A model generated the notes under the pieces. The model saw nothing but the letters and a program-made list of their open reading frames with translations. It was not told where the DNA came from and ran no database searches. A program made the translations under genes and the position numbers. Below, in pieces: positions 14,924-22,408 of a stretch of DNA of 29,578 bases (positions within the stretch are counted from its first letter, which is position 1; each line of letters opens with the position of its first letter). The DNA is from an uncultured Acetatifactor sp. (GTDB lineage: Bacteria; Bacillota; Clostridia; Lachnospirales; Lachnospiraceae): positions 1 through 29,578 of the forward strand of contig CAJUGL010000042.1 in assembly GCA_910586515.1 (NCBI GenBank), read 5' to 3'.

Positions 14924-15161
14924 CTTTCCCAAGCAGTTCGTCCGTGGATATGTTAAAATATTCAGAGAGGATTGCCACCTCATAGTCCGGGACGAAGCGG
15001 CTGCCCTGTTCGATCCGCAGGATGGTCAGGTCGCTGCACTCCATGCCCAGGAGCTGGAGCCTGCCTGCAAGGGCGGCCTGGGAAAGCCCCTGGGCGGTGC
15101 GGAGCTGCTTCACTTTCGGTCCTATGATGTTTTTGGATGTACCGTTCCAGTAGATTTTCAT
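14907..15161 (-). CDS. XRE-family HTH repressor (module 1)
   Basis: An 84-residue protein with a lambda-repressor-like helix-turn-helix: KVKQLRTAQGLSQAALAGRL (about 16-35) continuing through DLTILRIEQGSRFVPDYEV. There is no extra effector domain. It is divergent from the small protein at 15302 and faces two identical 19-bp operator-like repeats, so it very likely represses that gene and itself. The ATG at 15161 follows GGGAAGG on the minus strand. Confidence 0.88.
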   Translation of the reverse strand: MKIYWNGTSKNIIGPKVKQLRTAQGLSQAALAGRLQLLGMECSDLTILRIEQGSRFVPDYEVAILSEYFNISTDELLGKGEPGQ

Positions 15162-15173
15162 ATACAGCCTTCC

Positions 15174-15245
15174 CTTCTAAAGATGAAGTATATGAATTGA
15201 TTTTACCGAAAAGGAATGATAATATACTTCTAAAGATGAAGTATA
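15174..15245. repeat. Two identical 19-bp operator repeats (15174-15192 and 15227-15245)
   Basis: CTTCTAAAGATGAAGTATA occurs twice without mismatch, 53 bp apart. Each copy contains the dyad CTTC-7 nt-GAAG, and the second extends to TATACTTC/GAAGTATA. They bracket the promoter at 15197-15225, which fits operators for the adjacent XRE repressor, spaced five helical turns apart. Confidence 0.82.
15197..15225 (+). promoter_or_regulatory. Promoter of the small gene in module 1
   Basis: TTGATT (15197-15202) and TAATAT (15220-15225) have a 17-bp spacer. The promoter sits between the two 19-bp operators, so bound repressor would block it. Confidence 0.6.
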
Positions 15246-15301
15246 GAGAAGTAAGGGAGAGATATTGGCGGGATCGGGGAATACTGGGAGGTAAGATAGA
15301 T

Positions 15302-15658
15302 ATGGCAAAGGAGATTTTTACAATGAGTGACGTATGGTTAAAGTTTGCCCAGTTTTTAGGCACTCTGAATGGGGAGAATGTGAAACGGGAGAGCTATGTG
15401 CGAACCCCGGAGTTTGAAGCGGCACTGGAGGCATGGAAGGGGACAGAGCAGGAATGGGAGGCGTTTCTGGAAAGCCTGCCTGCAGACGGGCAGGAAAAGG
15501 CAGAGGAGATGAAGGAGTGCCTGGAGGATTTTGCATCCGCCCAGGAGAAGCGTGCCTATATCCAGGGCTATGCGGACTGCATCCAGGTATTGTTCCACGT
15601 GGGGCTCCTGAAGGAGAACGAGGATCTGAAGTGGGCAGAGAAGATGGATGTGCATTAG
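15302..15658 (+). CDS. Small acidic helical protein divergent from XRE repressor 1
   Basis: A 118-residue soluble helical protein: MSDVWLKFAQFLGTL near the start, an acidic middle and YIQGYADCIQVLFHVGLL near the end. No catalytic motif is seen. The ATG at 15302 has GGGAGG 10 nt upstream. A second ATG at 15323 (111 aa, with AAAGGAG 9 nt before it) is equally plausible. The arrangement, with its own repressor and operators, repeats at 15745-16403. Possible roles are a regulator, an anti-repressor or a component of an addiction-like module; none is proven. Confidence 0.72.
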   Translation: MAKEIFTMSDVWLKFAQFLGTLNGENVKRESYVRTPEFEAALEAWKGTEQEWEAFLESLPADGQEKAEEMKECLEDFASAQEKRAYIQGYADCIQVLFHVGLLKENEDLKWAEKMDVH

Positions 15659-15707
15659 GAAGCGCCGAATAGAAGCAGAAGCCCAGCACAGGGAAGAGGG
15701 GACACAG

Positions 15708-15742
15708 ACAGGATGTAGCCACATGGGCAGAGGGCATCCTGT
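15708..15742. terminator. Hairpin between convergent genes
   Basis: ACAGGATG (15708-15715) pairs with CATCCTGT (15735-15742), followed by TTCTTATT. It lies between the stops of the small gene (plus) and XRE repressor 2 (minus) and probably ends the plus transcript. Confidence 0.5.
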
Positions 15743-15744
15743 TC

Positions 15745-15996
15745 TTATTGCTCCTTTCCGTCAATCAGATAGGCATAGCTGACACCCAGAACCTGTGACA
15801 AGGCCCGAAGCTCAATATCCGTCACATACCTTTTGTTGGTCTCGATACGGGTGATCACGTTCTTGTCCATGTCATATCCGGCAAGCTGCAGCTTATGGGC
15901 AAGGTCACGCTGGGAAAGGTTCTGCTGTTTCCTTAACTCGATAAGGCGGCTGCTGATCAGGTTCTTTTCGCCGGATGTAGTCCTTGGTTTTGGCAT
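15745..15996 (-). CDS. XRE-family HTH repressor (module 2)
   Basis: An 83-residue repressor: LIELRKQQNLSQRDLAHKLQ (HTH helices 1-2), then MDKNVITRIETNKRYVTDIE (recognition helix region) and SQVLGVSYAYLIDGK. The ATG at 15996 has GGAGG 7 nt upstream on the minus strand; the frame extends upstream into the operator region, which is not expected to be translated. It is divergent from the small gene at 16122 and faces nested palindromes. It is similar in plan to module 1 but the proteins differ, so this is probably not a recent duplication. Confidence 0.88.
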   Translation of the reverse strand: MPKPRTTSGEKNLISSRLIELRKQQNLSQRDLAHKLQLAGYDMDKNVITRIETNKRYVTDIELRALSQVLGVSYAYLIDGKEQ

Positions 15997-16031
15997 AATT
16001 ATCCTCCAATCTGTCGAAATGTGTCGAGAAG

Positions 16032-16108
16032 TTTGTCTCACTTTTTGCACCACCACTATTGATTTTAATGGCATTACATATTAAAATCGGTTGTAAAAGT
16101 GAGACAAA
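16032..16108. promoter_or_regulatory. Nested operators in the divergent control region of module 2
   Basis: The outer pair TTTGTCTCACTTTT (16032-16045) and AAAAGTGAGACAAA (16095-16108) is a perfect 14-bp inverted repeat, centres 63 bp apart (six helical turns). Inside lies a second perfect dyad, GATTTTAAT (16061-16069)/ATTAAAATC (16080-16088). Two widely spaced identical arms suit repressor binding with looping over the divergent promoters. Confidence 0.8.
16059..16087 (+). promoter_or_regulatory. Promoter of the small gene in module 2
   Basis: TTGATT (16059-16064) and TAAAAT (16082-16087) are 17 bp apart and lie inside the inner dyad, so binding there would occlude RNA polymerase. Confidence 0.65.
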
Positions 16109-16121
16109 AGGAGGATGTGGT

Positions 16122-16403
16122 ATGCAAAAAGAACTGATTTATGATAAGATGAACGGATTTCTGGCAGAGGGGATGGCTTCCATGCTGGAGGGGATTGAAA
16201 TTGAAGATGAATTTGCCGAGGGGAAAGAGTGCTGCCTTTTGTATGAAGGTGTATATCAGGCAGGGAGAAACCTGTGTGAACGGCTGGGGGAAGATGAGGA
16301 TGAAGATGTGGAAACCATCCTGAACGGCATGGAGAGGATTACCAGGCTGGTTTCCCTGAAAATGTATGAGTATGGCAGGCGTGAGGTAGGAGCCGTTGTT
16401 TGA
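16122..16403 (+). CDS. Small acidic protein divergent from XRE repressor 2
   Basis: A 93-residue acidic, helical soluble protein (MQKELIYDKM start; GEDEDEDVET in the middle; SLKMYEYGRR near the end). AAAAGGAGG lies about 8 nt before the ATG at 16122. No known domain is assigned with confidence. Size, acidity, divergent XRE partner and operator layout mirror the gene at 15302. It is followed by the first copy of the terminator/direct-repeat block. Confidence 0.75.
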   Translation: MQKELIYDKMNGFLAEGMASMLEGIEIEDEFAEGKECCLLYEGVYQAGRNLCERLGEDEDEDVETILNGMERITRLVSLKMYEYGRREVGAVV

Positions 16404-16419
16404 TATGTGTGGCTGTGAA

Positions 16420-16494
16420 GGATTGGGGAAGGCTGTCAAGTGCCTTCCCCGGTCTTTTATCTGTCTTTCGGGGAAAAAATCTGTACATCGGGGA
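16420..16494 (+). repeat. Terminator plus tandem-box block, copy 1
   Basis: GGGGAAGGC (16425-16433)/GCCTTCCCC (16442-16450) forms a perfect 9-bp terminator hairpin ending in GGTCTTTT. Two boxes follow, ATCTGTCTTTCGGGGA (16459-16474) and ATCTGTACATCGGGGA (16479-16494), repeating with a 20-bp period. The block recurs at 22146 and 28494. It ends the small-gene transcript and lies directly upstream of the two-component system. Confidence 0.88.
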
Positions 16495-16507
16495 TACTGT
16501 CTATACT
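16479..16507 (+). promoter_or_regulatory. Candidate promoter of the two-component operon
   Basis: TATACT (16502-16507) is a good -10, but the matching -35 position (16479-16484, ATCTGT) is poor and falls inside the second box. Such a layout is typical of an activator-dependent promoter. The leader to the start codon at 16552 is about 40 nt and carries AGGAGAGG. Confidence 0.5.
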
Positions 16508-16551
16508 TAGCAGGAAAATCTTCGATATAAATATATATAGGAGAGGAAAAA

Positions 16552-17226
16552 ATGCAGTACAAACTTTTAATCGTAGACGATGACAAGGCATTAGTGAAAA
16601 TGCTGGAAAATTATTTTACCCTGAAGGACTATGACGTTCGGTGCGCGGCTACTGGCGAAGAGGCATTAGAAAAATGCCGTGACAGGACGGACTTAATTCT
16701 TTTGGACATCAATATGCCGGATATGGACGGACTGGAAGTATGCAGACAGATCAGGAATAAGGTATCCTGTCCAATCCTTTTTCTCACAGCAAGAGTGGAA
16801 GAACAGGACAGGGTAAACGGTTTGTTGTCCGGTGGGGATGATTATATACTAAAGCCGTTCAGCTTGAAGGAACTGGAAGCAAGGATAATAGCTCATCTGA
16901 ACCGGGAGGAACGTCGGCAGCGGAATACAAAGTATTATTCACACAATGGGATGATGATAGATTATACCGCCAGAGAGGTAGAATTAGAAGGTGAGACAAT
17001 AGAGCTTACAAAGACAGAGTATGCTATCATTGAATTTCTGTCCATGCATCCGGGGCAGGTATTTGACAGGGAGCAGATTTATGAGAGAATCTGCGGCTGC
17101 GATGCAGAGGGTGACAGCCGCAGTATTACGGAGTTAGTCCGGCGGATTCGGAAAAAGCTGGCGGAGCATACGCAGAAGGAGTATATTGAGACAGTTTGGG
17201 GAGTGGGCTACAAATGGATAAATTGA
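16552..17226 (+). CDS. OmpR/PhoB-family response regulator
   Basis: A 224-residue two-component response regulator. The receiver domain (1-118) has the acidic pocket VDDD (9-11), phospho-acceptor D52 (LLDINMPDMDG), T79 (FLTAR) and K101-P102 (LKPF). The C-terminal winged helix (125-224) contains LTKTEYAIIEFL and the recognition region SITELVRRIRKKL with ETVWGVGYKW. The start has AGGAGAGG about 6 nt upstream. The kinase gene overlaps its 3' end. It probably controls the adjacent ABC transporter. Confidence 0.95.
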   Translation: MQYKLLIVDDDKALVKMLENYFTLKDYDVRCAATGEEALEKCRDRTDLILLDINMPDMDGLEVCRQIRNKVSCPILFLTARVEEQDRVNGLLSGGDDYILKPFSLKELEARIIAHLNREERRQRNTKYYSHNGMMIDYTAREVELEGETIELTKTEYAIIEFLSMHPGQVFDREQIYERICGCDAEGDSRSITELVRRIRKKLAEHTQKEYIETVWGVGYKWIN

Positions 17227-18389
17227 GAAACCTGTCAATCAGAAAATCGATCATTCTATATATTTTTATCAGCCTTTTAGTAAGTCTTCTGCTGTGGGGG
17301 ACAGCTTATGGGGCAGCAGCGTACGCGGTGCAGATGCAGTCCGTGAGAGAATTTGAAAGGGAAGAAACCAGTGACAATCCAGTATACTATGATGAAAATC
17401 TGTTTGACAGACCGGATTTATATATTGGGGCAGAGCAGGATAGGTTTCTTTTAGAACTCTGTGATTTTATTCTCGTATATGGGTTTCTGGTATTCTCTGT
17501 CCCCGGAATCGTGATCGCTGTACTCTTGTTTTATCGAAACAAGATACAGAAGCCTTTACAGGAGTTAGAGACTGCTTCCAGGCAGATTGAAGAGAATAAT
17601 TTAGACTTTCATATCAACTATGAGAATGATGATGAACTGGGACAATTATGTGCAGAATTTGAGAAGATGCGTAAAGAACTGGCATCAAATAATCAGAAAA
17701 TGTGGCGTATGGTGGAAGCGGAAAAGATGCTGCGTGCAGCCATAGCCCATGATATCCGCACACCGCTTGCTACCCTGCGTGGATATCAGGAAATGATGCT
17801 GGAATTTTTGCCAGGGAGTACATTAAGCCGGGAGAAGATGGAAGAAATGCTGCGGGAAGGGATAGGACAGATTGACAGGATTAACCGTTTTGTGGAAAAC
17901 ATGAGGGTGTTATCCGGGCTGGAGTTAAGGGAAGCGGTTTGGGAACAGACAAGCCTGAACCAGTTGGAGGCTAAGATACGGATATCGTCAGGGGTGTTGG
18001 AGACAGAGTATGGGAGAAATGTGACTTTTAATCCGATATATGCTGACAAAGATTTTCAGGCAGATGCCGGTTTTGTTCTTGAAGTGGCAGAAAATCTGAT
18101 ATCCAATGCTCTGAGGTTTGCAAATCAGAATGTTTTAGTCCGCTTTTTCCTTGAGGGAGAGAGCCTGACGTTGGAAGTTGAAGATGATGGAAAGGGATAC
18201 CCGCAGGGATTTTCACTGCCGGAAGACATACACCAGACCAGGGGACTGCATCAACAATCTGACCTGAAGCATCTGGGGATTGGATTGTATATCAGCCGGA
18301 TATGCTGTGAAAAACACGGAGGGAAGCTCACTGTAGAAAACCGTTCTGATGGCGGAGGCATGGCAAGGGCAATATTTCGGGTGAAATAA
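17214..18389 (+). CDS. Membrane sensor histidine kinase
   Basis: A 391-residue kinase. Two membrane helices (about 12-38 and 83-107) flank a short extracellular loop of roughly 45 residues. A HAMP-like linker (108-160, KPLQELETASRQIEENNLDF) leads to HisKA with H179 (AIAHDIRTPLATLRG) and an HATPase_c domain with the N-box ENLISNALRF (N298), G1 EDDGKGYP (325-330) and G2 LGIGLYISRI. The small sensor loop is longer than that of the minimal BceS kinases, so it may sense a ligand directly or through the transporter. It overlaps the response regulator gene by 13 nt (ATG at 17214), so translation is coupled. Confidence 0.94.
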   Translation: MDKLRNLSIRKSIILYIFISLLVSLLLWGTAYGAAAYAVQMQSVREFEREETSDNPVYYDENLFDRPDLYIGAEQDRFLLELCDFILVYGFLVFSVPGIVIAVLLFYRNKIQKPLQELETASRQIEENNLDFHINYENDDELGQLCAEFEKMRKELASNNQKMWRMVEAEKMLRAAIAHDIRTPLATLRGYQEMMLEFLPGSTLSREKMEEMLREGIGQIDRINRFVENMRVLSGLELREAVWEQTSLNQLEAKIRISSGVLETEYGRNVTFNPIYADKDFQADAGFVLEVAENLISNALRFANQNVLVRFFLEGESLTLEVEDDGKGYPQGFSLPEDIHQTRGLHQQSDLKHLGIGLYISRICCEKHGGKLTVENRSDGGGMARAIFRVK

Positions 18390-18401
18390 TATATGACCAG
18401 G

Positions 18402-18428
18402 AGGGGCTGCAAAGGCAGCTTCTTTTTT
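18402..18428 (+). terminator. Terminator between the kinase and ABC genes
   Basis: AGGGGCTGC (18402-18410), loop AAAG, GCAGCTTCT (18415-18423), then a T-run. The ABC transporter therefore likely has its own promoter; a weak candidate is TATAAC at 18481-18486, lacking a good -35, which suggests activation by the upstream regulator. Confidence 0.8.
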
Positions 18429-18507
18429 AATTATTTTTTCTTCGTTGTCTGTTTGTTGTGAAATGGATGATATCCTAATGTATAACAAATGGAGTGTGAG
18501 GAAAGGT

Positions 18508-19176
18508 ATGGAAATTTTAAAAACAACAGACTTAACAAAGTATTATAGCCATAATGGAACAGTGACGAAAGCCGTCGATCATGTAAATATCAGTATATGT
18601 AAAGGGGAATATGTTTCTATCATAGGACAATCGGGTGCGGGTAAGAGTACATTGCTGAACCTGCTCGGTGGTCTGGATAAGCCGGATGCCGGAAAGGTCT
18701 TTATTAAAGGGACATCTATTTATGATGAAGGAAAGAACCTGACTGTGTTCAGACGCCGGAATATTGGATTTATTTTTCAGTCCTATAATTTAATGCCTTT
18801 TTTGAATGTATGGGAAAATATTATCCTGCCTGCAGGGATTGACGGGAAATCATTAGACAAAGCATTCGCATGTGAACTATTGGAGCGTCTGGAGTTATCT
18901 GCTAAAAAAAGCAGTTTTCCTGAAGAATTATCCGGAGGGCAGCAGCAGCGTGTGGCAATCGCCAGGGCATTGATCATGAAACCGTCAATCGTTTTAGCAG
19001 ATGAGCCGACAGGGAATTTAGACAGTAAGACTGGCAGCAAGGTATTCCGGCTATTATTGGATGTATGTAAAAGGTTTGACCAGACATTGCTGCTTGTCAC
19101 CCATAACGAAATGCTTGCAAAAGAGGCAGACACGATCATAAGGGTAGTTGATGGGGCTGCGGTTACCCAAAAATGA
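18508..19176 (+). CDS. ABC transporter ATPase, MacB/BceA-like
   Basis: A 222-residue ATPase of the lipoprotein-release/antimicrobial-peptide exporter class. It shows Walker A GQSGAGKST (40-48), Q-loop FIFQSYNLMP (89-97), signature LSGGQQQR (141-148), Walker B IVLADEPTGNLDS (161-173) and H-loop THN (H199). The FQSYNL and DEPTGNLD forms are characteristic of the MacB/LolD/BceA group. The ATG at 18508 follows GAGGAAAGG. The permease gene starts 20 nt after its stop. It powers the FtsX-type permease. Confidence 0.95.
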   Translation: MEILKTTDLTKYYSHNGTVTKAVDHVNISICKGEYVSIIGQSGAGKSTLLNLLGGLDKPDAGKVFIKGTSIYDEGKNLTVFRRRNIGFIFQSYNLMPFLNVWENIILPAGIDGKSLDKAFACELLERLELSAKKSSFPEELSGGQQQRVAIARALIMKPSIVLADEPTGNLDSKTGSKVFRLLLDVCKRFDQTLLLVTHNEMLAKEADTIIRVVDGAAVTQK

Positions 19177-19195
19177 TGATGGAGTTGAAACGAGA

Positions 19196-21634
19196 ATGCA
19201 GAACAGAACCATGTGGAATCTTGCCATAAAAAATATATTTTATAACAAACGCAGAAGTTTACTGATCATATTCACGATCATGTTGTCAGTATGCCTTGTT
19301 TTCAGCGTGATGACATACTGGAATAGTTACAGGAGTCTGGAAAAAAGGGAGGCTCTTGAAAAAGAGGGAGAATATCATGCTGAATATATGGATGTAGGGA
19401 TATGGCAGCTTAAAAGAATAGGGAACAATCATGACATATGCGGGAGTTACATCACATACAAAGCGGATGATGTGCATATTGTCAATGAGGATTTTGCTGA
19501 TAATTATATTACGCCACAGGCTGTTTCTTTTGAGGATCTGGAAAAAGTTTATCATCTCTATGCAGGGCATATGCCGCAGGAAGAAGATGAAATCGTTATG
19601 GACAGGTGGGTTATGGAAACATTGGGATTGGGGGCCGAACCGGGTATAAAAATCCGTTTGTCATTAGGCATAGCGGACAAAGATACTGGAGAAGTCTGCC
19701 AGATAGAACGGGATTTTCAGATCATGGGTATCCTGGGCGATATAGAATCACTAAGAGCTGGTAATATTTCTTATGTTATTTTTGACAAAGGTTTTCTGGA
19801 CAGCATATCAAAGGAAATTTCCTACAATGTGAAGATACGCCTGAGATCAAATTTTGAAAGCAGGAAACAAGTTGAAGACCTGGCGTTTGCTATGGGAATC
19901 CGCGAGGAAAATATAAACTATAATACGGCATATCTGGATGCGTTTGGCATTGAAATAATGGATATTTTCGGGTTGGCAGTCGTAATATCCTTTATCCTTT
20001 TTATAGCCGTGATAGTTGTGCTGAACATCTACAATATTTATTTTGGTCAGAATATAAGAATATATGGGTTATTCAAAGCCATAGGAGCTACCGATCTGCA
20101 GTTAAGGATATTCGTTTTTTATGAATCACTGGTATTAGGTTCGCTGGGCATCATAGCAGGCATTGCCGCCGGGACAGGGATGAGTTTTTGTGTGGTTCCT
20201 CTCACAAATAAGATGAACAAGGGTATGACAGAGATCATCACAGACATTTCGGCACTCTCTTTTCTGACGGCTACGGTTGCCGGATATTTTATCGTGTTGT
20301 TTGCATCAAGCTCTCCCTTGCGAAAAATGATGCAAATATCCGTGACAGGGGCTTATCGTTACAATCCTGTAAATATGAAAAACAGGAATGTGGGAAAGCT
20401 GGCAGAGAAAATCAGTATAAAATATCTGGCATATACTTATATTTCCAGATATAAGAGAAAATTAGCCTTTAATATCCTTTCTGTGACCGCGACTTTTATT
20501 TTGTTCATCGTGGCAGGCAGCATCATAGGAAGCATGAATTTAGACAGCTTGACGAGTTTGACGATAGGAGGGGACTACAGCATACAGATTTCCGATACGG
20601 TTTCAAGAGGCCGGGAACGCATAGATCTGCTGGATGCGGATTTTCTTAATGAACTGGACAATTATGAGGAAATAGAAAGTTATCATACAATCATGTATGA
20701 ACGTATTTGGTGGGCAGAACAATCCGCACAAAACCACATCGAGCTGCCGGAGGAATATATTGAGCTGGGGATAGGATATGGCGATATAGCCTCTATCCTG
20801 TATGGATATGACAGTGAATTTTTAGAAGGTATCGAAAAGTATATAACTGCCGGGACATTTGATCTTAAGCTGCTGGAAACAGGCGAATATATCATAGCCG
20901 TTGACGATGGCATTTCCAATATATCTCCGGGTGATGTGTTATATTTCAATAATTCTGACGGAAGTGAATTCGCAGTAAGAGTATTAGGCATTGTTTCCAA
21001 CAATATCACTTACCGGGGATATAAGGCATCGGGATGCGACTTGATTGTTCATCAAAATCTGTTAGAACATTTAGGTATGGATACCCGTATACAGAGAATT
21101 GTTATATCATCGGGCAATTGGGGTGGGCAGGATCTTAAAATAGGATTACAGGAAATGCTGGATGGAAGAGAAGATATAGTGCTTGTTTCTTATGTGGATT
21201 TAAAGAGGGAGCTTGAGGAAAAGAAAAATATGATTTCTGCTATTTCTCATGGCTTTTTATTGGTTCTGTTCCTGATAGTGGTCTTTAATTTAGTCAATAC
21301 GACATTTACGAATGTTTTGTCCAGGAAGAGGGAATTGGGCATACTGGAGGCAATAGGTCTTACACTACGGCAGGAAAAGAAACTGTTGCAATTTGAAAGT
21401 TTCTACATTGTGGCTGTTTCATCCCTAATCGGGGTGGTGATAGGTTATCCTGTGGGATATATAGCGTTTCTTCTGTTCAAAAAACAGGCGGATTATGCTG
21501 TGTATCATTTTCCTATAATGGAAAGCCTGTTGCTTGCAGCAGTACTGTGGCTTCTGCAATGTTTCATCGTCAACAGGTGCAGCAGCCTGTTAGAGAAGCA
21601 ATCCGTAGTTGAAAAAATCAGATATAAGGAGTAA
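19196..21634 (+). CDS. FtsX/MacB-like ABC permease
   Basis: An 812-residue permease. The N-terminal helix (about 19-41, SLLIIFTIMLSVCLVFSVMT) leads to an extracellular domain of about 220 residues. Three helices follow (from IFGLAVVISFILFIAVIVVL), then a second anchor (NILSVTATFILFIVAGSIIG), another large extracellular domain and a final three helices with the FtsX motif NVLSRKRELGILEAIGLT. This double-FtsX layout fits exporters of antimicrobial peptides or lipoproteins. The ATG at 19196 was chosen because the frame upstream overlaps the ATPase. It probably works with the two-component system just upstream as a peptide-resistance module; the substrate is unknown. Confidence 0.92.
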   Translation: MQNRTMWNLAIKNIFYNKRRSLLIIFTIMLSVCLVFSVMTYWNSYRSLEKREALEKEGEYHAEYMDVGIWQLKRIGNNHDICGSYITYKADDVHIVNEDFADNYITPQAVSFEDLEKVYHLYAGHMPQEEDEIVMDRWVMETLGLGAEPGIKIRLSLGIADKDTGEVCQIERDFQIMGILGDIESLRAGNISYVIFDKGFLDSISKEISYNVKIRLRSNFESRKQVEDLAFAMGIREENINYNTAYLDAFGIEIMDIFGLAVVISFILFIAVIVVLNIYNIYFGQNIRIYGLFKAIGATDLQLRIFVFYESLVLGSLGIIAGIAAGTGMSFCVVPLTNKMNKGMTEIITDISALSFLTATVAGYFIVLFASSSPLRKMMQISVTGAYRYNPVNMKNRNVGKLAEKISIKYLAYTYISRYKRKLAFNILSVTATFILFIVAGSIIGSMNLDSLTSLTIGGDYSIQISDTVSRGRERIDLLDADFLNELDNYEEIESYHTIMYERIWWAEQSAQNHIELPEEYIELGIGYGDIASILYGYDSEFLEGIEKYITAGTFDLKLLETGEYIIAVDDGISNISPGDVLYFNNSDGSEFAVRVLGIVSNNITYRGYKASGCDLIVHQNLLEHLGMDTRIQRIVISSGNWGGQDLKIGLQEMLDGREDIVLVSYVDLKRELEEKKNMISAISHGFLLVLFLIVVFNLVNTTFTNVLSRKRELGILEAIGLTLRQEKKLLQFESFYIVAVSSLIGVVIGYPVGYIAFLLFKKQADYAVYHFPIMESLLLAAVLWLLQCFIVNRCSSLLEKQSVVEKIRYKE

Positions 21635-21640
21635 AGGGAT

Positions 21641-22063
21641 ATGGGAAAATTAAAAGTTTTTATTTTGGCGGCTGTGGCAGTAATTGCAATCTTTTTGATT
21701 GCAGGAGCGATTCAGAACTCAGATAGAAAGCCAGATGAATACACATTGATATTTGAAGGGGATAACAAGGCGGAGGTATGGGCAGATATTGCAATACAGG
21801 GAGAAAATGGCGTTATGTATCTGGGCAGTATGCTTCTTAAGGACAGTGCCCCGACAATGCGTGATGTCGTGGAAACCATCAATCATAAGAATGAGGGAAT
21901 ATTGATTGGTATGGATGATAATGGGATTATTACATCGGTCAATGAATGTCAAAATGAGACGAAGCATTGGAATGTCTACATAAATAATAAAAGAACTTCA
22001 GAACAAAATATAGATGCTATACAGGTAAGTGATTATGACGGAATCACTTTGCTGTATGAATGA
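21641..22063 (+). CDS. Membrane-anchored DUF4430-like protein
   Basis: A 140-residue protein with an N-terminal membrane anchor or signal (about 4-23, KVFILAAVAVIAIFLIAGAI) and an extracellular domain ending in HWNVYINNKRTS and YDGITLLYE. That pattern matches DUF4430 (transcobalamin-like C-terminal) domains. It starts 6 nt after the permease stop, with AAGGAG in the gap region, so it belongs to the transporter operon and may help bind the exported or sensed ligand. Confidence 0.82.
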   Translation: MGKLKVFILAAVAVIAIFLIAGAIQNSDRKPDEYTLIFEGDNKAEVWADIAIQGENGVMYLGSMLLKDSAPTMRDVVETINHKNEGILIGMDDNGIITSVNECQNETKHWNVYINNKRTSEQNIDAIQVSDYDGITLLYE

Positions 22064-22070
22064 TAAATAA

Positions 22071-22125
22071 CTCAGCAAAAGGAGACAGGAACCAACGCTC
22101 CAGATAGTAGACTGCGAGAACGTAT
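22071..22125 (+). pseudogene. Relic of the 5' end of a LytTR/AgrA-like regulator gene
   Basis: The run CAGCAAAAGGAG, then ACCAACGCTCCAGATAGTAG and ACTGCGAGAACG aligns with the ribosome site and start of the regulator at 29497 (CAGCAAAGGAGG, then ACCAATGCTTCAGATAGCAG, TCTGCGAGGATG). The start codon is now ACG (22095-22097) and similarity stops after about 11 codons. It is a decayed copy, located directly before block copy 2. Confidence 0.75.
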
Positions 22126-22145
22126 ACGGTATAGGCTCATGTAAA

Positions 22146-22220
22146 GGATTGGGGAAGGCTGTCAAGTGCCTTCCCCGGTTTTTTATCTGTCTTTCGGGGA
22201 AAAAATCTGTATGTCGGGGA
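22146..22220 (+). repeat. Terminator plus tandem-box block, copy 2
   Basis: GGGGAAGGC (22151-22159)/GCCTTCCCC (22168-22176) with six T (22179-22184), then ATCTGTCTTTCGGGGA (22185-22200) and ATCTGTATGTCGGGGA (22205-22220). The hairpin and box 1 are as in copy 1 (the T-run and box 2 vary slightly), with the same 20-bp period. It ends the ABC/DUF4430 operon and precedes the ECF sigma operon. Confidence 0.9.
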
Positions 22221-22224
22221 TAGA

Positions 22225-22278
22225 GATAGCCTGTAACAATAAACCATGTATAATAAATCAATAAACAAAGAGGCTATC
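22225..22278 (+). promoter_or_regulatory. Sigma operon promoter region with flanking dyad
   Basis: TATAAT at 22249-22254 is a perfect -10, but no good -35 is at the right distance. An 8-bp perfect inverted repeat, GATAGCCT (22225-22232) and AGGCTATC (22271-22278), flanks it. The region lies 5 bp after the second box of copy 2. The untranslated leader to the sigma start would be about 150 nt; no gene lies in 22279-22408. Confidence 0.5.
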
Positions 22279-22408
22279 TGGTCTAAAATTGAAAACAGAT
22301 AAAAATATTTTTAAATTTATCCAGTCAAAAGTAAGTGTTTTTTGAAATTGGTTCGTATTATATATGACTGGCCAGTTAAGTGTACTGTATGAGAAAGAGG
22401 AACCTGTA

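Noticed and set aside
17214..21634. Naming the two-component/ABC genes bceRSAB or a specific antibiotic resistance
   Set aside because: The kinase has a longer sensor loop than BceS and the permease has a double-FtsX layout with two large outer domains; no substrate can be read from sequence.
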